Below, one piece after another: positions 26,301 through 38,137 of a DNA stretch of 64,000 nt. Numbering within the stretch: the stretch's first letter is position 1; each line of letters opens with the position of its first letter. The notes beneath the pieces were generated by a model. The model was given only the letters and a program-made list of their open reading frames with translations, was not told where the DNA came from and did no database searches. The translations under genes and the position numbers were made by a program. Source of the stretch: Archivesica marissinica (taxonomy: Eukaryota > Mollusca > Bivalvia > Venerida > Vesicomyidae); contig CM026390.1 in NCBI GenBank assembly GCA_014843695.1, forward strand, positions 99,110,362-99,174,361, read 5' to 3'.

Positions 26301-29300
26301 CTCTGTCACACATATACATGTTGTAGGCTACTGCAGATTCTCCCACCCACTCTGTCACACATATACATGCTGTAGGCTACTGCAGATTCCCCCACCCACT
26401 CTGTCACACATATACATCTGTAGGCTACTGTAGATTCTCCCACCCACTCTGTCACACATATACATCTGTAGGCTACTGTAGATTATCCCACCCACTCTGT
26501 CACACATACATGTTGTAGGCTACTGCAGATTCTCCCACCCACTCTGTCACACATATACATGTTGTAGGCTACTGCAGATTCTCCCACCCACTCTGTCACA
26601 CATATACATGTTGTAGGCTACTGCAGATTCCCCCACCCACTCTGTCACACATATACATGTTGTAGGCTACTGCAGATTCCCCCACTACTCTGTCACACAT
26701 ATACATGTTGTAGGCTACTGCAGATTCCCCCACCCACTCTGTCACACATATAAATGCTGCAGGCTACTGCAGATTCCCCCACCCATTCTGTCACACATAT
26801 ACATACTGTAGGCTACTGCCCATTCTCCCACCCACTCTGTCACACATATACATACTGTAGGCTACTGCAGATTCTCCCACCCACTCTGTCACACATATAC
26901 ATGTTGTAGGCTACTGCCCATTCTCCCACCCACTCTGTCACACATATACATACTGTAGGCTACTGCAGATTCTCCCATCCACTCTGTCACACATATACAT
27001 GTTGTAGACTACTGTAGATTCCCCCACCCACTCTGTCACACATATACATGTTGTAGGCTACTGCAGATTCTCCCACCCACTCTGTCACACATATACATAC
27101 TGTAGGCTACTGCCCATTCTCCCACCCACTCTGTCACACATATACATGTTGTAGACTACTGTAGATTCTCCCACCCACTCTATCACACATATACATCTGT
27201 AGGCTACTGTAGATTCCCCCACCCACTCTGTCACACATATACATGTTGTAGACTACTGCCCATTCTTCCACCCCCTCTGTCACACATATACATGTTGTAG
27301 ACTACTGTAGATTCTCCCATCCACTCTGTCACACATATACATCTGTAGGCTACTGTAGATTCCCCACCCACTTTGTCACACATATACATGTTGTAGGCTA
27401 CAGTAGATTCCCCCACCCACTCTGTCACACATATACATGTTGTAGACTACTGTAGATTCTCCCACCCACTCTGTCACACATATACATCTGTAGGCTACTG
27501 TAGATTCCCCCACCCACTCTGTCACACATATACATGTTGTAGGCTACTGCCCATTCTTCCACCCCCTCTGTCACACATATACATGTTGTAGACTACTGTA
27601 GATTCTCCCACCCACTCTGTCACACATATACATCTGTAGGCTACTGTAGATTCCCCCACCCCCTCTGTCACACATATACATGTTGTAGACTACTGTAGAT
27701 TCTCCCACCCACTCTGTCACACATATACATGTTGTAGACTACTGCAGATTCTCCCATCCACTCTGTCACACATATACATGCTGTAGGCTACTGCCCATTC
27801 TTCCACCCACTCTGTCACACATATACATGCTGTAGGCTACTGCATATTCTCCCACCCACTCTGTCACACATATACATGTTGTAGACTACTGTAGATTCTC
27901 CCACCCACTCTGTCACACATATACATGTTGTAGGCTACTGTAGATTCCCCCACCCACTCTGTCACACATATACATGTTGTAGGCTACTGTAGATTCCCCC
28001 ACCCACTCTGTCACACATATACATGTTGTAGGCTACTGCCCATTCTTCCACCCCCTCTGTCACACATATACATGTTGTAGGCTACTGTAGATTCTCCCAC
28101 CCACTGTGTCACACATATACATGTTGTAGGCTACTGCAGATTCCCCCACCCACTCTGTCACACATATACATGTTGTAGGCTACTGCAGATTCTCCCACCC
28201 ACTCTGTCACACATATACATCTGTAGGCTACTGTAGATTCTCCCACCCACTCTGTCACACATATACATGTTGTAGGCTACTGCAGATTCCCTCACCCACT
28301 CTGTCACACATATACATGTTGTAGGCTACTGCAGATTCTCCCACCCACTCTGTCACACATATACATGCTGTAGGCTACTGCAGATTCCCCCACCCACTCT
28401 GTCACACATAAACATGTTGTAGACTACTGCAGATTCCCCCACCCACTCTGTCACACATATACATCTGTAGGCTACTGTAGATTCTCCCACCCACTCTGTC
28501 ACACATATACATCTGTAGGCTACTGTAGATTCTCCCACCCACTCTGTCACACATATACATGTTGTAGGCTACTGCAGATTCTCCCACCCACTCTGTCACA
28601 CATATACATGTTGTAGGCTACTGCAGATTCTCCCACCCACTCTGTCACACATATACATGTTGTAGGCTACTGCAGATTCTCCCACCCACTCTGTCACATA
28701 TACATGTTGTAGGCTACTGCAGATTCTCCCCACCCACTCTGTCACACATATACATGTTGTAGGCTACTGCAGATTCTCCCACCCACTCTGTCACACATAT
28801 ACATGTTGTAGGCTACTGCAGATTCCCCCACCCACTCTGTCACACATATACATGTTGTAGGCTACTGCAGATTCTCCCACCCACTCTGTCACACATATAC
28901 ATGTTGTAGGCTACTGCAGATTCTCCCACCCACTCTGTCACACATATACATGTTGTAGGCTACTGCAGATTCTCCCACCCACTCTGTCACACATATACAT
29001 GTTGTAGGCTACTGCAGATTCCCCCACCCACTCTGTCACACATATACATGTTGTAGGCTACTGCAGATTCTCCCACCCACTCTGTCACACATATACATGT
29101 TGTAGGCTACTGCAGATTCTCCCACCCACTCTGTCACACATATACATGTTGTAGGCTACTGCAGATTCTCCCACCCACTCTGTCACACATATACATGTTG
29201 TAGGCTACTGCAGATTCCCCCACCCACTCTGTCACACATATACATGTTGTAGGCTACTGCAGATTCTCCCACCCACTCTGTCACACATATACATGTTGTA

Positions 29301-29835
29301 GGCTACTGCAGATTCTCCCACCCACTCTGTCACACATATACATGTTGTAGGCTACTGCAGATTCTCCCACCCACTCTGTCACACATATACATGTTGTAGG
29401 CTACTGCAGATTCTCCACCCACTCTGTCACATATACATGTTGTAGGCTACTGCAGATTCTCCCACCCACTCTGTCACACATATACATGTTGTAGGCTACT
29501 GCAGATTCTCCCACCCACTCTGTCACACATATACATGTTGTAGGCTACTGCAGATTCCCCCACCCACTCTGTCACACATATACATGTTGTAGGCTACTGC
29601 AGATTCCCCCACCCACTGTGTCACACATATACATGTTGTAGGCTACTGCAGATTCCCCCACCCACTCTGTCACACATATACATGTTGTAGGCTACTGCAG
29701 ATTCTCCCACCCACTCTGTCACACATATATATGTTGTAGGCTACTGCAGATTCTCCCACCCACTCTGTCACACATATACATGTTGTAGGCTACTGCCCAT
29801 TCTCCCACCCACTCTGTCACACATATACATGCTGT
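23336..29835. repeat. 49-bp minisatellite array, about 132 copies
   Basis: The largest uninterrupted array with called bases on both sides. Unit core: cccacccactctgtcacaca, then tatacatgttgtaggctact. Frequent variants are catctgtagg, catactgtagg and ccccctctg. A block of about 1.21 kb repeats as a unit: rare variants such as aaatgctgcagg (25525 and 26735) and ctctatcacac (25970 and 27180) recur at that spacing. It lies in the E15-E16 intron and ends about 15 bp from the E15 donor. Confidence 0.95.
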
Positions 29836-29850
29836 AACTGAGGTTCTTAC

Positions 29851-29944
29851 TGTACAGTTACACAAGTAGGACTGGATCATATCCACGCAGGTACCACCAT
29901 TTTGGCAAGTGTTCTCAACACAGTCATCTATATCCTCGGAGCAC
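29851..29944 (-). CDS. Exon E15: EGF-like module 3, calcium-binding type
   Basis: Acceptor GATTTTCAG|GTGC and donor TGTACA|GTAAGA; phase 2 to phase 0, 94 bp. It encodes CSEDIDDC-VENTC-QNGGTC-VDMIQSYLC-NCT, completed in E16. The DIDDC start and the D-x4-Y spacing after the third cysteine match the calcium-binding EGF consensus, the only clear case among the eight modules. Its donor is almost in contact with the 49-bp array. Confidence 0.9.
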
Positions 29945-30324
29945 CTGAAAATCAGATAATGTGTAATTTACAAACCAGAGGACAATGCCATGTGTTGATC
30001 CTCTGAGACAACCAAGCACTGTCACCAGATTGTTAAACAAATTGTCTACTAGTTTCTGAAAATTTGCAACACCTTCTTTGACAAATTAGTAACTCCTTTC
30101 ATGTAATTTAATGTTTTAAACTTTGTTTGCATGGCAACCATAATTTTCATTTTAGATACATCAGTAAACAGTCACCTGATGCTCATTTCCCAAGAAATGT
30201 TTGCATTCTGTCAATTAGTTAAACGTGTTTGTTTCCAATGCCTGTGGCTACTAATGTTCTGCAAGCATCTTGGCCATTGGCTTTAGAGAAGTTTCTTTAA
30301 AGATTTTCTGCAAAGTGATTGCGA

Positions 30325-30534
30325 AACAAGTTTTAACAACTTATATTAATCACTCTCGTTGGCGCGGATGAAAGCGTATATGTGGTTGTGTGGGAGGAAA
30401 CCGGAGTACCCAGAGAAAACCCACCTGTCCGATCTGGCGACCACTGTACCATCTCACATATTTCCCGGTCCGAGGATCGAACCCAGGTTGCACTGGTGAG
30501 AAGCGAGCGCGCTAACAACTGCGCTAATCGGACA
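30325..30534 (-). mobile_element. tRNA-derived SINE, family 1
   Basis: Read on the minus strand, the head has a tRNA-like A box (TTAGCGCAGTTG) and a B box (GGGTTCGATCC), followed by a body containing the gaggaaaccggagtaccc segment seen widely in invertebrate SINEs. The 3' tail (cgagagtgattaatataag and on) is shared with the other SINEs here. A second copy lies at 56080-56293. Confidence 0.75.
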
Positions 30535-30701
30535 GCCTAGGATCACTTAAATAACCTAGTATTACAAGTACTGTCCATACTCGCCTATAAGACAAGTGTT
30601 TTACCACCAGATAAAGTAGTTAATATACTTGTATATAAATGTCAACTTTGATTAATGGTTACAGTGAACAAATATACTTGTATATAAATATCAACTTTGA
30701 T

Positions 30702-30965
30702 TGTGGAAGTCGTGATAGCGCAGTGGATGCGCGTTCGCTTCAGGTGCGAAAGGTCCGGAGTTTGAGCCCCACTGGAGCCATTACGATTGTGCTCTTACGC
30801 AAGGCATTTAAATTCCACATTGCCTCTGCGAGCCATTACGATTGTGCTCTTACGCAAGGCATTTAAATTCCACATTGCCTCTGCTCTCTCCTTCATGGCG
30901 ATGGATTCCATCAGGAATGAGGTCTCGAGAGTGATTAATATAAGTTGAAAGAACTTGTTTCGCAA
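30702..30965 (+). mobile_element. tRNA-derived SINE, family 2, with an internal duplication
   Basis: Starts with the A box GATAGCGCAGTGGATGCGC and a B-box-like GAGTTTGAGCCCC. The segment around gccattacgattgtgctc (about 57 bp) is tandemly doubled, absent from the copy at 54957. The 3' tail (about 30920-30965) is the inverse of the tail of the SINE at 30325, so the two sit tail outward as a large inverted pair. Confidence 0.75.
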
Positions 30966-31354
30966 TTGAGCTAAAATAAATTTGTATAAACTAAAGTGGT
31001 TTATCGTCTTATTAGGTGCTAAAACAAATTTAAAAAAACAAAAAGTTTTGTTTTTAAAGTGTGTTAAATGGTATCCATAATTACATTTTAGAAAAGCAAA
31101 CAAGCTCCCTGACACTGAACTAGCACTGGCCAAACATGCAATTTATACACGGTCTGGTTTCCATTTTATCAACCCATCTTATATGCGAGTGAATGCCAAA
31201 ACCCACAGATTTCATGACAAAGTAGGGGGAGTAGTCTTTATATGCGAGATCGCCTCAGGTGAGTATGGATGGTAGTTGATTAATTTTGTGAAATGTTTTG
31301 AAGCGGGCTGAGAAGTCATGAGTGCATGAGAAATGAAGTTGAATTGTTAGTTAC

Positions 31355-31487
31355 CTTTCTCCTGTAAATCCAGGGTGGCAATAACATAGAAAGTTTCCGT
31401 CTTCTTGCTTACTGACACAGTTGCCATAGTTACAAGGTTCTTCAGTACAAGGGTCGTTCTGGTACTCACAATGTATTCCTGTAAAAC
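31355..31487 (-). CDS. Exon E14: EGF-like module 2
   Basis: Acceptor CTTTCAG|GTTTTAC and donor GAAAG|GTAACT; phase 1 to phase 2, 133 bp. GFTGIHC closes module 1. Module 2 reads NDPC-TEEPC-NYGNC-VSKQEDGNFLC-YC-HPGFTGER, and its last cysteine is the first residue after the AG|G arginine codon shared with E15. A complete six-cysteine EGF, not calcium-binding by motif. Confidence 0.9.
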
Positions 31488-31551
31488 CTGAAAGAAACCG
31501 ACACATAAAACATACTTGGTGTATACAAAATTTAATTCAAATTAGCTCGAT

Positions 31552-31740
31552 TCCGAAACAAGTTTTTACACCATTAGATTAATCGCTCAAGAGACCTCAT
31601 TCCTGATGGAATCATTAGGGAGATAGAAGAGTCAATGTGGATTTAAGTGTCTTGCCTAAATACTGTGGTTCTGAAGGGGTTCAAACTCGCAACCTCACGT
31701 TTATTTATCGTCGCTACCGGTTGCCCATATTAGCGACGCC
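31552..31740 (-). mobile_element. Diverged SINE family 2 copy, 3' part
   Basis: The minus strand matches the 3' half of family 2 (aatgaggtctc, atggaat, gcaatgtggattta and a ggttcaaactcgcaacc B-box-like segment), ending in the shared tail near 31552-31590. It is about 20-25 percent diverged by eye and truncated or interrupted near 31740. Confidence 0.55.
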
Positions 31741-31744
31741 TCCT

Positions 31745-31980
31745 GAAGAGATTAGTTATTTTAGATTTTTAGAGGATAGTGCAATGATACAGAGAGAGAG
31801 ACCCATTCCAGAGTCTCCTCTGGTTCTTTTACGTGCATGGTGTACAGCACTAACACAAGACCTTGGTTTAAAGTCCCCTCTGAAAGACTGTTAATTTTAT
31901 TAGGGTCAGATGGGGGATTGAACCTGTTATCCCTGGATTACCAGTCCAGCATGTTACCACTGGACTACAGATCCGTCGGT
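31745..31980 (-). mobile_element. SINE with tRNA-Thr-like head
   Basis: Minus strand from 31980: TAGTCCAGTGGTAAC (A box), a perfect 5-bp anticodon stem CTGGA/TCCAG around the loop CTGGTAA (GGT, threonine-type), then GGTTCAATCCC (B box). The acceptor stem does not pair, so this is a tRNA-derived SINE head and not a tRNA gene. The body contains a segment (ctgtacaccatgcacgtaaa) that I recall from metazoan SINEs. Confidence 0.6.
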
Positions 31981-32413
31981 ACTCTCAACCTCTCGATTAC
32001 TAGACTGACACAGTATCCATTCCACCATGGAGGCTTCACTAAAACTTTTTTTATTTTATTGAATATATTTATTTTGTTATTTAAACACATAACTTATATG
32101 TAACATTGTACATATTTATCAAATGTGGTTAAGTTACAAAATAATTTAAATCTATCATCTATAATCTATCATTCTCGCTTACTCTCTCACATACACAGCC
32201 TCGTATTCACACTTACACCCCCATTCACTCACACAACCAACACCCACACACGCATTTACTAAAACTTTTACTTACAAGGAAAAAGGTCAATCTGGTACAA
32301 AAAATAATTATGAAGACTTGGGTGTGAATAAAATAAATAGAATCAGGGAATGAACATGTGGTATTGAGATATGCACCAGTGTTAGGCAAACATTAGAATG
32401 AGGAAATGGTTAC

Positions 32414-32512
32414 CTAGGATACACTGACATTGGTAGGACTCGTCTGCCTCGCTACACCTCCCTGAATGTTGGCACGGAGAACTGGAACACACTCCCTTTT
32501 GACAGTTTCTTT
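32414..32512 (-). CDS. Exon E13: EGF-like module 1
   Basis: Acceptor TATTGTAG|AAAG and donor CCTAG|GTAACC; phase 1 to phase 1, 99 bp. It encodes RNC-QKGVC-SSSPC-QHSGRC, a C-x-C pair (YQCQC) and ILG, completed by FTGIHC in E14. Its first cysteine belongs to the linker after the GCC2/GCC3 region. The acceptor and the first bases of the exon are the seed of the array at 32513-33545. Confidence 0.87.
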   Translation of the reverse strand, partial: KETVKRECVPVLRANIQGGVARQTSPTNVSVS

Positions 32513-33545
32513 CTACAATATATATACACAGGGTGGGTACTAACAGATGCTTTCTACAATATATATATACAGGGTGGGTACTAACAGATGCTTTCTACAA
32601 TATATATATACAGGGTGGGTACTAACAGATGCTTTCTACAATATATATATACAGGGTGGGTACTAACAGTTGCTTTCTACAATATATATATACCGGGTTG
32701 GTACTAACAGGTGCTTTCTACAATATATATATACAGGGTGGGAACTAACAGTTGCTTTCTACAATATATATATACAGGGTGGGTACTAACAGTTGCTTTC
32801 TACAATATATATACAGGGTGGGTACTAACAATTGCTTTCTACACTATATATATATACAGGGTGGGTACTAACAGGTGCTTTCTACAATATATATATATAC
32901 AGGGTGGGTACTAACAGTTGCTTTCTACAATATATATACAGGATGGGTACTAACAATTGCTTTCTACACTATATATATATACAGGGTGGGTACTAACAGT
33001 AGCTTTCTACAATATATACATACAGGGTTGGTACTAACAGTTGCTTTCTACAATATATATATACAGGGTGGGTACTAACAGTTGCTTTCTACAATATATA
33101 TATATACAGGGTGGGTACTAACAATTGCTTTCTACACTATATATATATACAGGGTGGGTACTAACAGTTGTTTTCTACACTATATATACATACAGGGTGG
33201 GTACTAACAGTTGCTTTCTACAATATATATATACAGGGTGGGTACTAACAGTTGCTTTCTACAATATATATATATACATACAGGGTGGGTACTAACAGCT
33301 GCTTTCTACAATATATATACAGGGTGGGTACTAACAGTTGCTTTCTACAATATATATATATACAGGGTTGGTACTAACAGGTGCTTTCTACAATATATAT
33401 ACAGGGTTGGTACTAACAGGTGCTTTCTACAATATATATACAGGGTGGGTACTAACAGTTGCTTTCTACAATATATATACAGGGTATGTACTGACCGTTT
33501 CTTTTTACAATATACATACAGGTAATATGCTGACAGTTTCTTTCA
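32513..33545 (-). repeat. 39-43-bp array of E13 acceptor copies
   Basis: About 25 copies of a unit whose minus strand reads ACCCTGTATATATATTGTAG followed by AAAG and 12 further bases. Each therefore repeats the E13 acceptor and the exon start. The outermost copies (about 33490-33545) still contain AAAGAAACTGTCA, the true first 13 bases of E13; inner copies have drifted to AAAGCAACTGTTA. Confidence 0.85.
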
Positions 33546-33599
33546 AGTATTTGCTTCAAATTACAAATATACGTGTCTATAACTGACACAAAATATACA

Positions 33600-34230
33600 A
33601 GTCCCTTTGATTTATGGGGACTGTTCCCTTTGATTTATAGGGACTGTTCCCTTTGATTTATAGGGACTGTTCCCTTTGATTTATGGGGACTGTTCCCTTT
33701 GATTTATGGGGACTGTTCCCATTGATTTATGGGGACTGTTCCCTTTGATTTATGGGGACTGTTCCCTTTGATTTATGGGGACTGTTCCCATTGATTTATG
33801 GGGACTGTTCCCATTGATTTATGGGGACTGTTCCCTTTGATTTATGGGGACTGTTCCCTTTGATTTATGGGGACTGTTCCCTTTGATGTATGGGGACTGT
33901 TCCCTTTGATTTATGGGGACTGTTCCCTTTGATTTATGGGGACTGTTCCCTTTGATTTATGGGGACTGTTCCCTTTGATTTATGGGGACTGTTCCCTTTG
34001 ATTTATGGAGACTGTTCCCTTTGATTTATGGGGACTGTTCCCTTTGATTTATGGGGACTGTTCCCTTTGATTTATGGGGACTGTTCCCTTTGATTTATGG
34101 GGACTGTTCCCTTTGATTTATGGGGACTGTTCCCTTTGATTTATGGGGACTGTTCCCTTTGATTTATGGGGACTGTTCCCATTGATTTATGGGGACTGTT
34201 CCCTTTGATTTATGGGGACTGTTCCCATTG
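33600..34230. repeat. 23-bp minisatellite, about 27 copies
   Basis: Very uniform 23-bp unit (gatttatggggactgttccc plus ttt), with ccattg, tagggac and gatgta variants. It lies 126 bp from the E12 donor in the E12-E13 intron. No coding signal. Confidence 0.95.
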
Positions 34231-34355
34231 AGCAGGTCCATATTTATTGTGCAAATGTTCAAAGCTGGACACCTGACTTGAAACTGGACCCCGCCCGAGT
34301 TAAGGCTAAGACAGCTAGCATCAATAGTGGTGTTTGAAGTACAGTATGAACATAC

Positions 34356-34517
34356 CATTACAATCAAGTTCAGATTTGGCTCCTGCAGCAGACGTACATT
34401 TCCCAACTGGACAATACTGACAGGTATTTGGAGTTGTCCCAGACTGATATGTGTTCTTTGGACAGGAGTAACACGGAATCACACCTGTAGGTGAGAACTG
34501 ACCACTGCTGCATATAG
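34356..34517 (-). CDS. Exon E12: GCC2/GCC3 (ephrin-receptor-like) module 2
   Basis: Acceptor TCTTTTCCAG|CTATA and donor GTAATG|GTATGT; phase 1 to phase 1, 162 bp. It encodes ICSSGQFSPTGVIPCYSC-PKNTYQSGTTPNTCQYCPVGKC...LDCN. The C-x2-C-P-x-x-x-Y-x-S/Q...C-x2-C-P-x-G pattern with a final S-E-x-D-C is that of the GCC2/GCC3 family found in SVEP1, polycystin-like and ephrin-receptor ectodomains. Confidence 0.9.
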
Positions 34518-34995
34518 CTGGAAAAGACAACAAAGTTGGACATACTACATACAGTTTAAATAGACAACAACGTTGGATATACTACATACAGTTTAAATAG
34601 ACAACACCGTTGGATATACTACATACAGTTTAAATAGACAACACCGTTGGACATACTACATACAGTTTAAATAGACAACACCGTTGGACATACTACATAC
34701 AGTTTAAATAGACAACAACGTTGGACATACTACATAAAGTTTAAATACACAACAACGTTGGATATACTACATACAGTTTAAATAGACAACACCGTTGGAC
34801 ATACTACATACAGTTTAAATAGACAACAACGTTGGACATACTACATAGAGTTTAAATACACAACAACGTTGGATATACTACATACAGTTTAAATAGACAA
34901 CAACGTTAGACACACTCCATACAGTTTAAATACACAACGTTGGACATACTACATACAGTTTAAATAGACAAAAATGTTTGACACACTCCATACAG
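34518..34995. repeat. 37-bp minisatellite, about 13 copies, at the E12 acceptor
   Basis: Unit core gttggacatactacatacag. It begins at the E12 polypyrimidine tract: the minus-strand unit (ATGTCCAACGTTGTTGTC) matches the sequence just before the E12 TTTTCCAG but lacks the AG, so it duplicates the upstream part of the acceptor region rather than the site itself. Confidence 0.9.
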
Positions 34996-35209
34996 TTTAA
35001 GCTACAATCGACCTGCAATAAGTTGTATGGTGCACTCACATGAACATTTCAACAATTTATGCCAAATAATCAATGTTCCGATAAACTCTACAGATGTACT
35101 ATGCAGACATCTTTTGAAGCCAAGTTTATAATACAGTACCATAAACTATCTTTCCCTGTCATAGAAATCAAGGTGTTTGGAAAGCAAATTAATATAAACA
35201 AGGAATAAC

Positions 35210-35365
35210 CTTTACAATCCGACTCATTCCTGGAATACTGATGTTCAGTAGATGTATTGACTGGACACTTCTCACAAGCAGTCTGTGACATGTTGCTACG
35301 GTAACTACCAATAGCACACGGCACACAAATAGCTGTTCTTGCTTCCATACCAAGTGGACAAGGCC
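35210..35365 (-). CDS. Exon E11: GCC2/GCC3 (ephrin-receptor-like) module 1
   Basis: Acceptor TTTTTTGACAG|GGCC and donor GTAAAG|GTTATT; phase 1 to phase 1, 156 bp. It encodes PCPLGMEARTAICVPCAIG-SYRSNMSQTACEKCPVNTSTE...ESDC. The two CxxC units and the final N-E-S-D-C match the GCC2/GCC3 module; with E12 it forms a pair. N-glycosylation sequons NMS, NTS and NES are present. Confidence 0.9.
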
Positions 35366-35474
35366 CTGTCAAAAAATAAGCACGTTTATTTTTGTTAAAA
35401 TTGTATTTTATATTAAATTTTTAATTCAGAAGTAATTACAGCTTGTATTTAATAAAAATGAATGTTTCCCATGC

Positions 35475-35885
35475 TTCCATTTGTAACATGGCAATGTATG
35501 TAGGTCAACGTTGTTAATTTGGTACATGGCAATGTATGTAGGTCAACGTTGTTAATTTGGTACATGGCAATGTATGTAGGTCAACGTTGTTAATTTGGTA
35601 CATGGCAATGTATGTAGGTTAACGTTGTTAATTTGGTACATGGCAATAGTATGTAGGTCAACGTTGTTAATTTGGTACATGGCAATAGTATGTAGGTCAA
35701 TGTTGTTAATTTGTAACATGGCAATAGTATGTAGGTCAACGTTGTTAATTTGGTATGTGGTAATAGTATGTAGGTCAACGTTGTTAATTTGGAACATGGC
35801 AATAGTATGTAGGTCAACGTTGTTAATTTGGAACATGGCAATAGTATGTAGGTCAACATTGTTCATGTGGATAAGTAGCAACGTA
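35475..35885. repeat. 38-39-bp minisatellite, about 10 copies
   Basis: Unit core tgtaggtcaacgttgttaat with acatggcaat(a)gta. A one-base insertion converts 38-bp to 39-bp units from about 35645 onward. Located in the E10-E11 intron, 110 bp from the E11 acceptor. Confidence 0.9.
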
Positions 35886-36264
35886 TGTAAGTAAACTAAT
35901 GTGGAATTTTTAGTTGTATAGCACAATGTAAGTATTAAAGGAAACATCAGGAAAATTGAGCTGCCAAACTGTGGAAATCTGGCCAGGTGGTTAGGAGAAC
36001 TAATATAGATACACTTTGTTCCATAGCATCTTCAATGTTGAAATCAGTCATAAGTTTAGAACAAATTGACCATAAAAACTAAAATGTGTAATGGGTTTAG
36101 CAGAAACAGTGCATAAAAACATGAAATATTTAAAAAACGACAACCGTGTGAAAAATCAACAAATCAACTGCAACGATAACATGTACAAACAGTTGGTACT
36201 AATTTATTGTGGGCAAGTGGGTTGAAATCCAGTAAGGGGTTTATCAGAAATAATGTGGACAACA
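35886..36264. other. Unique intron sequence
   Basis: About 380 bp of AT-rich, non-repetitive intron between two arrays. No exon, tRNA or element termini seen. Confidence 0.4.
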
Positions 36265-38137
36265 CTAGTGATGGATGGTAACATTCTTACTTTACTACCT
36301 CGTCATTGGGTGGAGGGTAACATTCTTACTTTACTACCCCGTCATTGGGTGGAGGGTAACATTCTTACTTTACTACCCCGTCATTGGGTGGAGGGTAACA
36401 TTCTTACTTTACTACCTCGTCATTGGGTGGAGGGTAACATTCTTACTTTACTACCTCGTCATTGGGTGGAGGGTAACATTCTTACTTTACTACCCCGTCA
36501 TTGGGTGGAGGGTAACATTCTTACTTTACTACCTCGTCATTGGGTGGAGGGTAACATTCTTACTTTACTACCTCGTCATTGGGTGGAGGGTAACATTCTT
36601 ACTTTACTACCTCGTCATTGGGTGGAGGGTAACATTCTTACTTTACTACCTCGTCATAGGGTGGAGGGTAACATTCTTACTTTACTACTTCGTCATTGGG
36701 TGGAGGGTAACATTCTTACTTTACTGCCTCGTCATTGGGTGGAGGGTAACATTCTTACTTTACTACCTCGTCATTGGGTGGAGGGTAACATTCTTACTTT
36801 ACTACCTCGTCATTGGGTGGAGGGTAACATTCTTACTTTACTACCTCGTCATTGGGTGGAGGGTAACATTCTTACTTTACTACCTCGTCATTGGGTGGAG
36901 GGTAACATTCTTACTTTACTACCTCGTCATTGGGTGGAGGGTAACATTCTTACTTTACTACCTCGTCATTGGGTGGAGGGTAACATTCTTACTTTACTAC
37001 CTCGTCATTGGGTGGAGGGTAACATTCTTACTTTACTACCTCGTCATTGGGTGGAGGGTAACATTCTTACTTTACTACCTCGTCATTGGGTGGAGGGTAA
37101 CATTCTTACTTTACTACCTCGTCATTGGGTGGAGGGTAACATTCTTACTTTACTACCTCGTCATTGGGTGGAGGGTAACATTCTTACTTTACTACCCCGT
37201 CATTGGGTGGAGGGTAACATTCTTACTTTACTACCTCGTCATTGGGTGGAGGGTAACATTCTTACTTTACTACCCCGTCATTGGGTGGAGGGTAACATTC
37301 TTACTTTACTACCTCGTCATTGGGTGGAGGGTAACATTCTTACTTTACTACCTCGTCATTGGGTGGAGGGTAACATTCTTACTTTACTACCTCGTCATTG
37401 GGTGGAGGGTAACATTCTTACTTTACTACCTCGTCATTGGGTGGAGGGTAACATTCTTACTTTACTACCTCGTCATTGGGTGGAGGGTAACATTCTTACT
37501 TTACTACCTTGTCATTGGGTGGAGGGTAACATTCTTACTTTACTACCCCGTCATTGGGTGGAGGGTAACATTCTTACTTTACTACCTCGTCATTGGGTGG
37601 AGGGTAACATTCTTACTTTACTACCCGTCATTGGGTGGAGGGTAACATTCTTACTTTACTACCTCGTCATTGGGTGGAGGGTAACATTCTTACTTTACTA
37701 CCCCGTCATTGGGTGGAGGGTAACATTCTTACTTTACTACCTCGTCATTGGGTGGAGGGTAACATTCTTACTTTACTACCTCGTCATTGGGTGGAGGGTA
37801 ACATTCTTACTTTACTACCTCGTCATTGGATGGAGGGTAACATTCTTACTTTACTACCTCGTCATTGGGTGGAGGGTAACATTCTTACTTTACTACCTCA
37901 TCATTGGTGGAGGGTAACATTCTTACTTTACTACCTCGTCATTGGGTGGAGGGTAACATTCTTACTTTACTACCTCGTCATTGGGTGGAGGGTAACATTC
38001 TTACTTTACTACCTCGTCATTGGGTGGAGGGTAACATTCTTACTTTACTACCTCGTCATTGGGTGGAGGGTAATAATTTAGTTTTAACTTACAATCCTCG
38101 TCATTGGGTGGAGGGTAATAATTTAGTTTCAACTTAC
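36265..38137 (-). repeat. 39-bp array next to and overlapping the E10 donor region
   Basis: About 47 near-identical 39-bp units (plus strand core ggtaacattcttactttact, then acctcgtcattgggtggag). On the minus strand every unit contains AAAGTAAGAATG, a GTAAGA donor-like motif. The two units nearest E10 contain TTGTAAGTTGAAAC and TTGTAAGTTAAAAC: the first is the real E10 donor, the second a duplicate at about 38090. Because 39 is a multiple of 3, plus-strand frames of up to 554 codons stay open, but the protein is a bare 13-residue repeat. Confidence 0.92.

Noticed and set aside
29845..29851. Alternative E15 donor (TAACT|GTACAG) joined to the later E16 acceptor
   Set aside because: It is also in phase, but gives a shortened EGF end (CNCYIGETC); the GTAAGA donor with the ATAG|GACACAG acceptor restores the normal CNCTDTGYIGETC spacing.
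31908..31980. tRNA-Thr gene (GGT) on the minus strand
   Set aside because: Anticodon and T arms fit, but the acceptor stem does not pair and a SINE body follows.
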